Assembly: GCA_021847105.1 (NCBI GenBank)
Contig: JAJZUT010000014.1
Location: 1 to 64,000 of the forward strand
DNA: 64,000 bases
Direction: 5' to 3'
Source: Pseudomonadota bacterium
GTDB taxonomy: Bacteria > Pseudomonadota > Gammaproteobacteria > Steroidobacterales > Steroidobacteraceae
Numbering within the stretch: position 1 is the stretch's first letter; the number at the start of each line of letters is the position of its first letter. Shown piece after piece: positions 28,314 to 37,022 of the stretch. Made by a program: the position numbers and the translations under genes. The notes under the pieces are model-generated. The model was not told where the DNA came from, did no database searches, and saw nothing but the letters and a program-made list of their open reading frames with translations.

Positions 28314-29282
28314 TCACAGTGCGAGCCGATCCAGTTCGCCGCGAACGTCGCGATTCCACGACAATGCCTGCGTCTGCGGATCGAGCCACTCGGCGAAGTG
28401 CTCGGCGCGCATCCAGGTGAACTGACGCTTGGCCAGCTGGCGGGTGGCGGCAATCGCACGCTCGACTGCCTGCTCCAGGCTGCACTCGCCGGCCAAGTGC
28501 GCCCACAGCTGCCGGTAGCCCACCGAGCGCATCGAGGCATGTGCAGCAGACAGATCCCCGCGCGCATACAGCGCCCGCACCTCATCGAGCAATCCGAGCC
28601 GCATCATCGCTGCGAAGCGCTCGGCGATGCGCTGGTGCAGCTGCGCGCGCTCCGGCGGCGCGAGCGCCCAGGCACGCACCGCCAGACCGTCCAGGGGACG
28701 CACGCCGCGGCGCTGCAGATCCGAGAGACGCTCGCCGGTAAGCCGGCAGACTTCCAGCGCGCGCTGAATGCGCTGACCGTCGTTGGGGCTGATGCGCGCG
28801 GCAGCCGGCGCATCGAGCCGCGCGAGCTCGGCATGCAGCGCCGGCCACCCTTCGCGCGCCGCCCGCGCGTCGAGCGCTTGGCGAAGCTCGGCAGAGGCCG
28901 GCGGCAGCGGCGCCAGGCCGCGCAGCAATGCCCGCAGATAGAGCATCGTGCCGCCGACCAGCAGCGGCACCCGCCGGCGGGCATGGATGGCCGCAATGGC
29001 CGCCAGCGCCTCCGGCACGAAACGTCCGGCAGAATACGGCTCGACCGGATCGCACACGTCGATCAGGTGATGCGTCAGCCGCGCGCGTAGCGAGAGCGAC
29101 GGCTTAGCCGTACCGATGTCCATGCCGCGGTACACCTGGGCCGAATCGACGCTGACGATTTCGACCGGGGCCTGCTCGGCGAGGCGTACCGCCCACTCGC
29201 TTTTGCCGCTGCCCGTCGGCCCGGTGAGGATCAGTACCGGCAGCCGCCCGCCGGCGGGCGGCGCACAGGACTCGCTCGCCAT
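28314..29282 (-). CDS. miaA: tRNA dimethylallyltransferase
   Basis: A 322-aa enzyme that adds a dimethylallyl group to A37 of tRNAs reading UNN codons. P-loop LTGPTGSGKSEWAVRLAE, catalytic region VDSAQVYRGMDIGTAKP, and KRQFTWMRAE are intact. The ATG shares one base with the mutL stop (TGATG), so the two are translationally coupled. Confidence 0.96.
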   Translation of the reverse strand: MASESCAPPAGGRLPVLILTGPTGSGKSEWAVRLAEQAPVEIVSVDSAQVYRGMDIGTAKPSLSLRARLTHHLIDVCDPVEPYSAGRFVPEALAAIAAIHARRRVPLLVGGTMLYLRALLRGLAPLPPASAELRQALDARAAREGWPALHAELARLDAPAAARISPNDGQRIQRALEVCRLTGERLSDLQRRGVRPLDGLAVRAWALAPPERAQLHQRIAERFAAMMRLGLLDEVRALYARGDLSAAHASMRSVGYRQLWAHLAGECSLEQAVERAIAATRQLAKRQFTWMRAEHFAEWLDPQTQALSWNRDVRGELDRLAL

Positions 29283-31039
29283 CAGCGCCCCCGCAGGAAC
29301 AGCTGGTCGAGCTCCCGCAGCGTCAGCCGGGTCCAGGTCGGCCGGCCGTGATTACACTGGTTCGCCCGATCGGTGCGCTCCATCTGGCGCAGCAGCGCAT
29401 CCATCTCCGTCAGCGTGAGTTTGCGGTGCGCATGAATGGCCGTCCGGCAGGCGAGTGTGCCGAGAAAGCGCTCGGCCACCGTCTCGAGCGGACGGGCTGG
29501 ATCCTCGTGACCGAGATCCTCCGCGACCGACTGCACGATACGCACCACCTGTGACCCGGCGAGCAGTGCCGGCACGCGTCGCAAGGCGAGCCGCGCCGGC
29601 CCCAGGGCGTCGAATTCGAAGCCGGCATGCTCCCAGAGCGCACGCTGCTCGAGCAGCCGCTCCAGATCATAGGGCTTGAGCTCGACCACGAGCGGCTCGA
29701 GGAGTTGCTGGGTGGGCAGCGGTCCGGCGCCCCGGGCGGCCTTGAGCTGCTCGTAGAGCACCCGTTCGTGCGCCGCGTGCATATCGACCAGCACCAGCCC
29801 GTCCGCGCTTTGCGCCAGGATGTAAATGCCGTGCAATTGCGCCAGAGCCATGCCGAGCGGCGCATCGCCGTCAGGCGCGGGCGGCGGTGGCTCGCGCACC
29901 GCCGCCGCCAGTGCCCAATCCCCCTGGGCGCGCCAGTCCCGGGGCGCAGGGGCGGCACCAAACTCGAACCGACCCGGCAGCGGGGCCGCTGCCGGCGCGG
30001 CGTCCCCGCCGAGCAGAGCCGCGGTCGGGGCTGCCGGGGCCGCCGCCGGCGCCGGGCGAGTCGCGGCGAGCGCGCGCTCGAGCGCGCGCAGCACGAACTC
30101 GTGGATCTGCCGGCTGTCGCGGAAGCGCACTTCGAGCTTCGCCGGATGTGCGTTCACATCGACCAGGCGCGGATCGATCGTCAGGTGCAATACGTAGGCC
30201 GGGTGCCGGCCGTGGTACAGCACGTCGCGATAGCCGACCCGCGCGGCACTCATCAACAATTTGTCGCGCACCGGCCGACCGTTGACGAACCAGTACTGCT
30301 GATCGGGCTGTGCGCGCGAGACGGTCGGCAGGCCGATCCAGCCGGCGAGCTGCACGGGTCCGGCCGCGTGACTCACCTCGATCGCACTGTCGAGAAATGC
30401 CGCGCCCAGCAGCTGCCCGACCCGCCCGCGTCCCTCGGCGGCAGGCGCATCGAGCACCACGCGCTCCCCGTTGCGCAAGCGCAGCGTGACCTCCGGCCGC
30501 GCCAGCGCGAGGCGCTCGATCAGCCGCGCGATGTGGCCGAGCTCGGTCTGCGCAGTGCGCAGGAACTTGCGGCGTGCCGGCACGTTGAAAAACAGGTCGC
30601 GCATTTCGATCGTGGTGCCGGGTGGGTGCGGCGCCGGCCGCACCGCGCTCATCGTGCCGCCCTCCACCGTCACTTCCGCGCCGTGTGGAGCGTCATCCGG
30701 ACGCGAGGTGATGCGCAACCGGGCCACCGAGCCGATCGAGGGCAGCGCTTCACCGCGAAAGCCGAGCGTGCCGATCGCCTCCAGATCGGCGAGCGAGGCG
30801 ATCTTGCTGGTGGCATGGCGCGTCAACGCCAGCGGCAGCGCCTGCGCCTCGATGCCGCCGCCATCATCCCGCACGCGCACCAGACCGACCCCACCTTGCT
30901 CCACATCCACCTCAATGCGGCGGGCGCCGGCATCAAGACTGTTCTCGATCAGTTCCTTCACGACCGAGGCCGGCCGCTCGATGACCTCGCCGGCGGCAAT
31001 CTGATCGACGAGTTCGCTGGGCAGAACGCGAATGGGCAT
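29282..31039 (-). CDS. mutL: DNA mismatch repair protein MutL
   Basis: A 585-aa GHKL ATPase that links MutS to downstream mismatch-repair steps. N-terminal ATPase motifs are present: LVDQIAAGEVIERPASVVKELIENSLDAG, RDDGGGIE, ATSKIASLADL, TLGFRGEALPSI. A Pro/Ala-rich linker (about 325-385) follows, then the C-terminal dimerisation domain. I see no DQHAxxE endonuclease motif: the equivalent is LVDMHAAHER, without the metal-binding pattern. That fits species that rely on MutH-like or other nicking, but this is inferred from one motif. Confidence 0.96.
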   Translation of the reverse strand: MPIRVLPSELVDQIAAGEVIERPASVVKELIENSLDAGARRIEVDVEQGGVGLVRVRDDGGGIEAQALPLALTRHATSKIASLADLEAIGTLGFRGEALPSIGSVARLRITSRPDDAPHGAEVTVEGGTMSAVRPAPHPPGTTIEMRDLFFNVPARRKFLRTAQTELGHIARLIERLALARPEVTLRLRNGERVVLDAPAAEGRGRVGQLLGAAFLDSAIEVSHAAGPVQLAGWIGLPTVSRAQPDQQYWFVNGRPVRDKLLMSAARVGYRDVLYHGRHPAYVLHLTIDPRLVDVNAHPAKLEVRFRDSRQIHEFVLRALERALAATRPAPAAAPAAPTAALLGGDAAPAAAPLPGRFEFGAAPAPRDWRAQGDWALAAAVREPPPPAPDGDAPLGMALAQLHGIYILAQSADGLVLVDMHAAHERVLYEQLKAARGAGPLPTQQLLEPLVVELKPYDLERLLEQRALWEHAGFEFDALGPARLALRRVPALLAGSQVVRIVQSVAEDLGHEDPARPLETVAERFLGTLACRTAIHAHRKLTLTEMDALLRQMERTDRANQCNHGRPTWTRLTLRELDQLFLRGR

Positions 31040-31134
31040 GGACGCTATGGCGTGAGGCGCGGACCGCGCGGCCGGCAGAGCCTACCAGGGATGATCGGGC
31101 GCCGGACAGGCGCGAGCGAGGCGAGCCCCGAAAC

Positions 31135-31165
31135 CGCTCGCCGCGGTATCCGCGAGCGGCGAGCG
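31135..31165. repeat. 10-bp perfect inverted repeat upstream of mutL and the PEP-CTERM gene
   Basis: CGCTCGCCGC and GCGGCGAGCG (31135-31144, 31156-31165) are perfect complements. The 11-nt spacer itself contributes to an inner CGCGG-TAT-CCGCG hairpin (31142-31154). It lies in the 316-bp gap between mutL (starts 31039, minus) and the PEP-CTERM gene (starts 31356, plus). Role unknown; it could be a regulatory site or an RNA hairpin in the mutL leader. Confidence 0.6.
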
Positions 31166-31282
31166 GCGGCGGTGGACGGGTCCCTGCGGCATCCGCGAAC
31201 AACCGTCGAAAAACTTGACATAGCCATCAGGCAATTTGACGGCAGATCAACCATCTTACTGTTTTATAAAAGTTTTTTTGGA

Positions 31283-31298
31283 TGGCATGCGAATTGCT
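31283..31298 (+). promoter_or_regulatory. Sigma-54 promoter of the PEP-CTERM gene
   Basis: TGGCATGCGAATTGCT matches TGGCAYR-N4-TTGCW at all defined positions. Transcription should start near 31310, 46 bp before the ATG. RpoN control through PrsK/PrsR has been described for PEP-CTERM genes in exosortase-bearing bacteria, which fits. Confidence 0.82.
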
Positions 31299-31355
31299 CA
31301 TCCGGAACCGGATTTTGCTGTCCCACTCGAATTCGAATCCAGGAGATCTGCTCAC

Positions 31356-32480
31356 ATGCATTCCTCAGGAGAATTACGCTTCCTCGGCCGACGGGCCGGA
31401 CCGCTCGCGGCTGCCGTTGCCCTGGCACTCGCACCGCTGGCGATGCCGGCCCATGCGAGTCCCATCGTGCTCGGATCGGGTACGACCGTCGCCAGTTATG
31501 CCGGTACCGTCGCCACGTACCTGGTCGGCACAAGCGGCTTGTACGACATCAGCGCGCTGGGCGCCAATGGCGGTCAGAGCAGCAACGGCAACCTCGGCGG
31601 CATCGGTGCGCAGGTCAGCGGCCAGTTCACTCTGACCGCCGGCGAGCAACTTCTGGTGCTGGTTGGCGGCGCGGGAACCCAAGGCACTGCCACGGGAACG
31701 GATGATGCGGGCGGCGGGGGCGGCGGGGGCAGCTTCGTCATTCTGTCCTCAGGCAACGGCCTGGTGCCACTGTTGGTCGCCGGCGGCGGCGGCGGCGGCG
31801 GCAGCGGCTCTTCCGGCAGCAATGCGGCGCTCGGCACGAGCGGTCTCAATGCGAACCCCGGCAGCGCGGGGGCCAGCGCGGGCGGCGGTAGCGAGGGCGG
31901 CGCCGCGGCTCTGCCCTATGGATACACCGGTGGCGGGGCCGGGGGCGGCGGCGCCGGCTTCAGCGGCGGCGGTCAGAACAGCGCCGGCGTACAGAGTGCC
32001 AACGGCGGTTGCAGCTTCGAATTCTTCAACACGATCTACAGCACCAGCCTGGCCGGGTCCGGGTACTGCGGCGCCGCCGGTGGCAGCAACAGCATCGGCG
32101 GCGGTGTCGGTGGCACGGGCGGCGCTGGCGGCGGCGGTGGTGGTGGCGGTGGCGGCAGCAGCGGCTACGGCGTCACCGGTCTCGGTGGCGGTGGCGGCGG
32201 TGGCGGCGGGTATAGCGGCGGCGGCGCCGGCAACGGCGGCTCGACCCCGGACACCGGCGGAGGCGGTGGCGGTGGCGGCTCCTACGTCGCCGACATCGCG
32301 CTGAATTCCGCCGAGCACAACGCTGCGAACACCAACGCCGACCTCATCGGCAACGGCTTGGTGACCGTGCGCGCAGCGCAGCCGTCGGTGCCTGAGCCCG
32401 GCTCGCTCGGGTTGCTGGCCGCGGGGCTGCTCGGCTTGCTCGTGAGTGGGCGGCGCCGGATGCGCGGCGCCCGGCTCTAG
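31356..32480 (+). CDS. Glycine-rich PEP-CTERM surface protein
   Basis: A 374-aa exported protein. A signal peptide (hydrophobic PLAAAVALALAPLAMPAHA, cleavage about residue 34) leads a body of about 300 residues dominated by Gly, Ser and Ala, with long poly-Gly runs. The C-terminus is a PEP-CTERM sorting signal: VPEPGSLGLLAAGLLGLLVS (VPEP motif plus transmembrane helix) then an Arg cluster (GRRRMRGARL). An exosortase cuts such proteins for display with exopolysaccharide; no exosortase lies in this window. AGGAGA lies 15 bp upstream of the ATG, supporting this start rather than the longer reading from 31236. It is inserted, on the opposite strand, into the amiC-mutL junction that is usually tight. 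Very biased composition. Confidence 0.88.
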   Translation: MHSSGELRFLGRRAGPLAAAVALALAPLAMPAHASPIVLGSGTTVASYAGTVATYLVGTSGLYDISALGANGGQSSNGNLGGIGAQVSGQFTLTAGEQLLVLVGGAGTQGTATGTDDAGGGGGGGSFVILSSGNGLVPLLVAGGGGGGGSGSSGSNAALGTSGLNANPGSAGASAGGGSEGGAAALPYGYTGGGAGGGGAGFSGGGQNSAGVQSANGGCSFEFFNTIYSTSLAGSGYCGAAGGSNSIGGGVGGTGGAGGGGGGGGGGSSGYGVTGLGGGGGGGGGYSGGGAGNGGSTPDTGGGGGGGGSYVADIALNSAEHNAANTNADLIGNGLVTVRAAQPSVPEPGSLGLLAAGLLGLLVSGRRRMRGARL

Positions 32481-32492
32481 AGTCCACGCAAT

Positions 32493-32539
32493 GTGCCGTT
32501 CCTCTGCCGCGCGACTCGCCCGCGGCAGAGGAACGGCAC
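32493..32539. terminator. 19-bp perfect inverted repeat between convergent genes
   Basis: The arms 32493-32511 (GTGCCGTTCCTCTGCCGCG) and 32521-32539 are perfect complements around a 9-nt loop. The structure sits between the stops of the PEP-CTERM gene (32480) and amiC (32553). No T tract follows on either strand, so it may be a bidirectional roadblock, a mRNA-end stabiliser or a cruciform rather than a standard intrinsic terminator. Confidence 0.75.
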
Positions 32540-32552
32540 GGCCGCCCGCCGC

Positions 32553-33773
32553 CTAGTGACCGTTACGCGCCACCAGGGTGCGCATGTGGGCGGCGCGCTC
32601 CTCGGCGAACAGCGTGCCGGCAGGCGGATGGCTGCGGAAGTAAGCCAGGATGCCGTGGAAGATCGCATCGGCGATGCGCCGCTGGTACCACGGCTGGCGC
32701 AGCTTCAACTCCTCGGTGGGGTCGGACATGTAGTCGGTCTCGACCAACATCGATGGAATGGTCGGGGACTTGAGCACCACGAAGGCCGCCTGCTGCACGT
32801 TCTCCTTGTTAACCGGCACGGAACTGCCGAGCGCCCGCAGCACATCCCGGGCGGCCACCATGCTGTGCGCAATGGTCGTGGTCTGCGAGAGGTTGAGCAA
32901 CACCGTTGCCAGGGTGTGCGATTTGCCCTGCAGCTTCACGCCCGCCAGCTGGTCGGCGGCGTTCTCCCGCGCCGCCAGGATCCTCGCCGCCTCGCTCGAG
33001 GCGCCGTGCAGCGAGAGAATGTAGACCTGCGCACCCTTGATGTAAGGATCCCCCACGTCATTGACGTGTATGGAGACGAACAGATCCGCGTGATCGCGTC
33101 GTGCCACCCGCATCCGCTCGCGCAGAGTCAGGTAGACGTCGCTATCGCGCGTCATCGTGGCACGCATACCGCGCTGCCGGTCGATGCGCTGTGCGAGCCA
33201 TCGGCCGATTGCCAAGGTAATGTTCTTCTCCTCGGTGCCGTAGCGACCGATGGTGCCCGGATCGATGCCACCGTGGCCCGGATCGACGGTGACGATGATG
33301 TCGCGGCCGTCATCAGCAGGCGCAAGGCGCGCGGCGACCGGTCGTGGCAGTCCCTGCCCGCGCGCAACGCTCGCTGGACCAAAGCCGCGCAGTTCAATCA
33401 GCATCTGTCGTCCCGCTCGCCCGGGCCGCAGCCACACCAGGCGCATGTGCGCCGCCGAGGCGGTGGTAAAGACCAGACGCAGTGCGCCGTTGGGTCGCAG
33501 ACCGATGCGCACCTGACGCACCCAGCCGTCCGCGCGCGGCAGGCGCAGAGTGGAGCCGGCGCGGGTGGCCAGCAGGTCGATCACCTCACGGTCGGGGTGG
33601 TGCAAACGGAAATAATGGGCGCGGGTGAAGCCCGACAGCTGCAGCCGCGCGGTGGCCGCATCCGTCGAGTCCGACAGCCACACATGATTCAAACGGGCGA
33701 CCGCACCCACGGCCGGGCCGGCCACGGCAAGGCCCAGCAGCGCCAGAGGGAGATAAAAGGCCTTCCTGATCAT
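32553..33773 (-). CDS. amiC: N-acetylmuramoyl-L-alanine amidase (AmiB/AmiC type)
   Basis: A 406-aa periplasmic amidase that cleaves the peptide from murein to separate daughter cells. Signal peptide at 1-23 (LPLALLGLAVAGPAVGA), AMIN septum-targeting domain at about 25-130, and Amidase_3 domain at about 175-395 with VTVDPGHGGIDPG (zinc His), the regulatory helix region and MLVETDYMSDPTEE (catalytic Glu). I cannot tell AmiB from AmiC; no LysM repeat is visible, which favours AmiC. It is the third gene of nnr-tsaE-amiC, with 51 bp between tsaE and amiC. Confidence 0.92.
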   Translation of the reverse strand: MIRKAFYLPLALLGLAVAGPAVGAVARLNHVWLSDSTDAATARLQLSGFTRAHYFRLHHPDREVIDLLATRAGSTLRLPRADGWVRQVRIGLRPNGALRLVFTTASAAHMRLVWLRPGRAGRQMLIELRGFGPASVARGQGLPRPVAARLAPADDGRDIIVTVDPGHGGIDPGTIGRYGTEEKNITLAIGRWLAQRIDRQRGMRATMTRDSDVYLTLRERMRVARRDHADLFVSIHVNDVGDPYIKGAQVYILSLHGASSEAARILAARENAADQLAGVKLQGKSHTLATVLLNLSQTTTIAHSMVAARDVLRALGSSVPVNKENVQQAAFVVLKSPTIPSMLVETDYMSDPTEELKLRQPWYQRRIADAIFHGILAYFRSHPPAGTLFAEERAAHMRTLVARNGH

Positions 33774-33824
33774 GAGGTTCGCGGCCGTCGTTGATGTGTA
33801 ATCTACGAGCCGCGCGTCTCGATT

Positions 33825-34433
33825 TCAACTGCTATCTGCGCCCGACTGCGCTGCCAGGCGCGCCAGCCAGGCCTCCCCCAGCGGCGTTCCCGGGGTCAAT
33901 AACGCCGAGTGGCTGCCCTCCTCGACGCTCAGCGCCACGGTGAGATCCGGCGGCGGCAGACTCCCCTCGCCCCGTTCTGGCCACTCAATCAGCCACAGAC
34001 AACCCGGCAGAGCCCACTCCGTGAGCCCGAGCGGCTCGAGCTCCTCGGCGCCGCGCAGCCGGTACAGATCCAGGTGCACCAGGGTCTCGCGTCCGAGCGG
34101 ATACAGCTGCACCAGCGCATAGGTCGGGCTGCGCACCGGGCCGCAGACGCCGCAGGCACGCACAAAGCCCTGCGCCAGGGTCGTCTTGCCGGCCCCGAGA
34201 TCCCCGCGCAAGTAGAGCACCGTGAAGCGCTCGACTCCCTCGGGGCGGGTCCGGGCGAGTCGGCTCCCCAGGGCTTCGGTCTGTGCCGCGTTGCTCAGAG
34301 ATTCACGCAGCGGCGCAGCTCCTCGATGACATCCCCGGCGAGCAGCCCCCGCTCCCCGCCCTGCGCGGCCACATCTGCGGCCAGCGCGTGCACCAGCACT
34401 CCGGCGCGGGCCGCACGCCAGGGATCGCGGCAT
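33825..34433 (-). CDS. tsaE: tRNA threonylcarbamoyladenosine biosynthesis ATPase TsaE
   Basis: The ATPase partner of TsaB/TsaD in making t6A37 on tRNA. Walker A in LRGDLGAGKTTLAQGFV, SPTYALVQLYP, VHLDLYRLRGAEELEPLGL and WLIEWPERG are all family hallmarks. The start is a problem. The only in-frame ATG is at 34433, giving 202 aa with 45 unconserved N-terminal residues that overlap nnr by 139 bp. Conserved sequence begins only around LSNAAQTEALGSRLA. The CTG at 34298, overlapping the nnr stop as CTGA, or the CTG at 34310, may be the true start. The coordinates given are the longest reading. Function is certain, the start is not. Confidence 0.9.
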   Translation of the reverse strand: MPRSLACGPRRSAGARAGRRCGRAGRGAGAARRGCHRGAAPLRESLSNAAQTEALGSRLARTRPEGVERFTVLYLRGDLGAGKTTLAQGFVRACGVCGPVRSPTYALVQLYPLGRETLVHLDLYRLRGAEELEPLGLTEWALPGCLWLIEWPERGEGSLPPPDLTVALSVEEGSHSALLTPGTPLGEAWLARLAAQSGADSS

Positions 34434-35773
34434 TGCGCCAGCAGACCGGCGATCACCCCGGTGAGCACATCGCCCATCCCCGGACTCGCCATGCCGGGGT
34501 TACCGTGCTCGCACAGGGCCGGCACCGCGCCGCTCCGCCCCACCAGCGTCCCCGCCCCCTTCAGGACCACCGTGCCGCCATAGCGGCCGAGCAGGGCGGC
34601 AAGCGCACCCAGACGGTCGCGCTGCACCGCGGCGCCCGTCAGCCCGAGCAACCGGGCGGCCTCGCCCGGATGGGGCGTGAGAATCCACTCGCGCACCCCG
34701 CCAGGCGGCGTCGCGGCAATCAGATTCAGCGCATCGGCATCCACCACGAGCGGCTTGCCGCTGGTGAGCGCGGCAGCGAGCACTTCGCGCGCCCAGGCGT
34801 CCTGGCCGAGGCCGGGTCCAATGGCGATCAGATCGCAGCGGGCCGCGAGAACGCTCAGAGTCTGCGCATCGTTCAGCGGCGTGCACATCAGCTCCGGCCG
34901 GGTGGCGACGACCGCAGCGACATTCTGCGGGGCGACCGCGACGGTGACCCGGCCAGCGCCGACGCGCAGGCACGCCTCACCGGCCAGTCGCGCCGCCCCG
35001 GGCATGCCCGGGCCGCCACCAACGATCAGCACGTGGCCGAAATCCCCCTTGTGCGCGCTCCGTTCGCGCCGCGGCAGAACGCGCTCGAGATCCGCTCCGA
35101 CCAGCCGTTCAAGCTGCGGGACGGCCGTATCGGCAGGCCCATCGGCAAGCCCCAGCGCATCGAACCGCAGGACACCGCAGTGCTGGGGGCCCTCACCGAG
35201 AAACAGCCCGCTCTTCAGTGCCACGAACGTCACGGTGCACTCGGCGCGCACCGCCTCTCCAAGCGGTTCGCCGCGGTCGGCATCCAGTCCCGAGGGCACA
35301 TCCAGGGCGAGCACCGTCCGGCCGCAGCGGTTGATGGCCGCGATGGCGCGTGCGAGGTCCTCACGCACCGCGCCGCTCAACCCGGTGCCGAGCAGCGCGT
35401 CGACCACCACATCGGCCGAGGTCAGCGGCTGCGGCGTGAACGACGTGATCGCTCCGCCGGCGCCCTGCCAGTCCTCACACGCGCGCCGCGCGTCGGCGCG
35501 CAGTCGCTCCGGTGCGCTCGCCGCGAGCACGGTCACCTCGTAGCCGGCGGCGCGGGCCAGTCGGGCCAGCACATAACCGTCGCCGGCATTGTTACCTGGA
35601 CCGCACACCACCGCGATGCGCCGTGCGGCCGGCCAGCGCTCGCGCAGACAGCGCAGCGCGGCCTCGCCCGCCCGCTGCATCAGCGTGTAACCGGCGATTC
35701 CGAGCGTCTCGAGCGCGGCGCGGTCCATGGCGCGCACCTGGGCGGAGGTATACAGCGAGACCGGCAACGACAT
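34295..35773 (-). CDS. nnr: Bifunctional NAD(P)H-hydrate epimerase / dehydratase
   Basis: A 492-aa repair enzyme for hydrated NAD(P)H. The N-terminal epimerase (YjeF_N) domain is at about 1-215 with VVCGPGNNAGDGYVLARL. The C-terminal ADP-dependent dehydratase of ribokinase-like fold is at about 225-490 with GHVLIVGGGPGMPGAARLA, VDADALNL and the catalytic ASPGMGDVLTGVIAGLL. I start at MSLPVSLYTSAQVRAMD (35773), which matches the family start; 35 further codons upstream run into queG. It is divergent from queG with 31 bp between starts. Confidence 0.95.
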   Translation of the reverse strand: MSLPVSLYTSAQVRAMDRAALETLGIAGYTLMQRAGEAALRCLRERWPAARRIAVVCGPGNNAGDGYVLARLARAAGYEVTVLAASAPERLRADARRACEDWQGAGGAITSFTPQPLTSADVVVDALLGTGLSGAVREDLARAIAAINRCGRTVLALDVPSGLDADRGEPLGEAVRAECTVTFVALKSGLFLGEGPQHCGVLRFDALGLADGPADTAVPQLERLVGADLERVLPRRERSAHKGDFGHVLIVGGGPGMPGAARLAGEACLRVGAGRVTVAVAPQNVAAVVATRPELMCTPLNDAQTLSVLAARCDLIAIGPGLGQDAWAREVLAAALTSGKPLVVDADALNLIAATPPGGVREWILTPHPGEAARLLGLTGAAVQRDRLGALAALLGRYGGTVVLKGAGTLVGRSGAVPALCEHGNPGMASPGMGDVLTGVIAGLLAQCRDPWRAARAGVLVHALAADVAAQGGERGLLAGDVIEELRRCVNL

Positions 35774-35804
35774 GCGCTTGATTATACTGGTAGGCAAGGC
35801 CGCC

Positions 35805-36875
35805 ATGACTGAACCGACACCCACGCCCGAGGCGCAGAAGTCCGCCCTCGCTGCCCGCGCAGCCCAGCTGGGCTTCACCGGACTCGGGGTGAGCGGCGTG
35901 CAGCTGTCCGCAGACGAACAGCACTTGTTGCAGTGGCTGGAGGCCGGTCTGCACGGGCAGATGCACTACATGCAGCGCCACGGCACGCTGCGCAGCCGAC
36001 CGGCCGAGCTGCTGCCCGGCGCGGTGCGCGTCATCAGCGTGCGGATGGATTACTGGCCGCAGGCAGCGCGCCCCGCCGCTGCGGTGCTCGCCGACCCGAC
36101 GGCCGGCTACCTGTCCCGCTATGCTCTCGGACGCGACTACCACAAGGTGATGCGCAAGGCGCTTGCACAGCTCGCACGTGAGTTCGCCGAGCGTATCGGG
36201 CCGTTCGGCTACCGCGTCTGCGTCGACAGTGCCCCTGTGCTGGAGAAGGCGCTCGCCCGCAACGCCGGCCTCGGCTGGATCGGCAAGCACACCAACCTGA
36301 TCGCGCGCGAGGCCGGCTCGTGGTTCTTTCTCGGGGAGATCCTCACCGACCTGCCCCTGCCGCTCGATGCGCCCGCGAGCGCGCACTGCGGCTCGTGCAC
36401 GGCCTGCATCAGCGCCTGTCCGACCGAAGCGATCCTCGCCCCCTACCGGCTCGACGCCCGTCGCTGCATCTCCTACCTGACGATCGAGCTCGAGGGCGTC
36501 ATTCCGCTCGAGCTGCGCGCCGCGATCGGCAATCGCATCTATGGCTGCGATGACTGTCAGCTCGTGTGCCCGTGGAACAAGTTCGCGCGCGCGGCCGCGC
36601 ATGCGGATTTCCAGGTGCGCCACGGGCTCGATGCCCCACGCCTACTCGAGCTGTTTGCCTGGAGCGCAGCGCAGTTCGATGCGCGCATGCGCGGCTCGGC
36701 CATTTATCGCATCGGTTACGAGCGCTGGTCGCGCAACATCGCGGTCGCCCTCGGCAATGCCCCGCCCGATCCGGCGGTGATCGCTGCGCTCGAGCTGCGC
36801 CGCGCGGCGGCCTCGCCGCTGCTGCGCGAACACATCGACTGGGCTCTCGCGCGCCAGCGGGCGCGCCGCGCTTAG
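35805..36875 (+). CDS. queG: Epoxyqueuosine reductase
   Basis: A 356-aa cobalamin- and Fe-S-dependent enzyme for the last step of queuosine tRNA modification. Two ferredoxin-type clusters are visible: CGSCTACISACPTEAI and CDDCQLVCPWNKF. The N-terminal cobalamin-binding part (YALGRDYHKVM, RVCVDSAPVLEKALARNAGLGWIGKHTN) is intact. The start at 35805 (MTEPTPTPEAQ) follows a TTGATTATACT stretch that may be a promoter. An IS110-family element begins within about 15 bp of the stop. Confidence 0.95.
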   Translation: MTEPTPTPEAQKSALAARAAQLGFTGLGVSGVQLSADEQHLLQWLEAGLHGQMHYMQRHGTLRSRPAELLPGAVRVISVRMDYWPQAARPAAAVLADPTAGYLSRYALGRDYHKVMRKALAQLAREFAERIGPFGYRVCVDSAPVLEKALARNAGLGWIGKHTNLIAREAGSWFFLGEILTDLPLPLDAPASAHCGSCTACISACPTEAILAPYRLDARRCISYLTIELEGVIPLELRAAIGNRIYGCDDCQLVCPWNKFARAAAHADFQVRHGLDAPRLLELFAWSAAQFDARMRGSAIYRIGYERWSRNIAVALGNAPPDPAVIAALELRRAAASPLLREHIDWALARQRARRA

Positions 36876-37022
36876 ACATCATGGCCCGCCATGAGAGGGC
36901 GGGTTAGCAAGGGTTCCAAGAGGTCTGCCTCCCGCAGTACCGTGGGTTGCGCACGTGTGTGCGCCGAGCCACATGTAGAGCGTCGCAAGGGCGTCATCTA
37001 CACCGAGCACAGGAGGCAGACC

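Noticed and set aside
31213..31270. Sigma-70 promoter (TTGACA / TATAAA) for the PEP-CTERM gene
   Set aside because: The boxes are too far apart; the perfect sigma-54 promoter at 31283 explains expression better.
29627..31705. 692-codon open frame on the plus strand
   Set aside because: Antisense to mutL and running on into the PEP-CTERM gene in another frame; no domain features.
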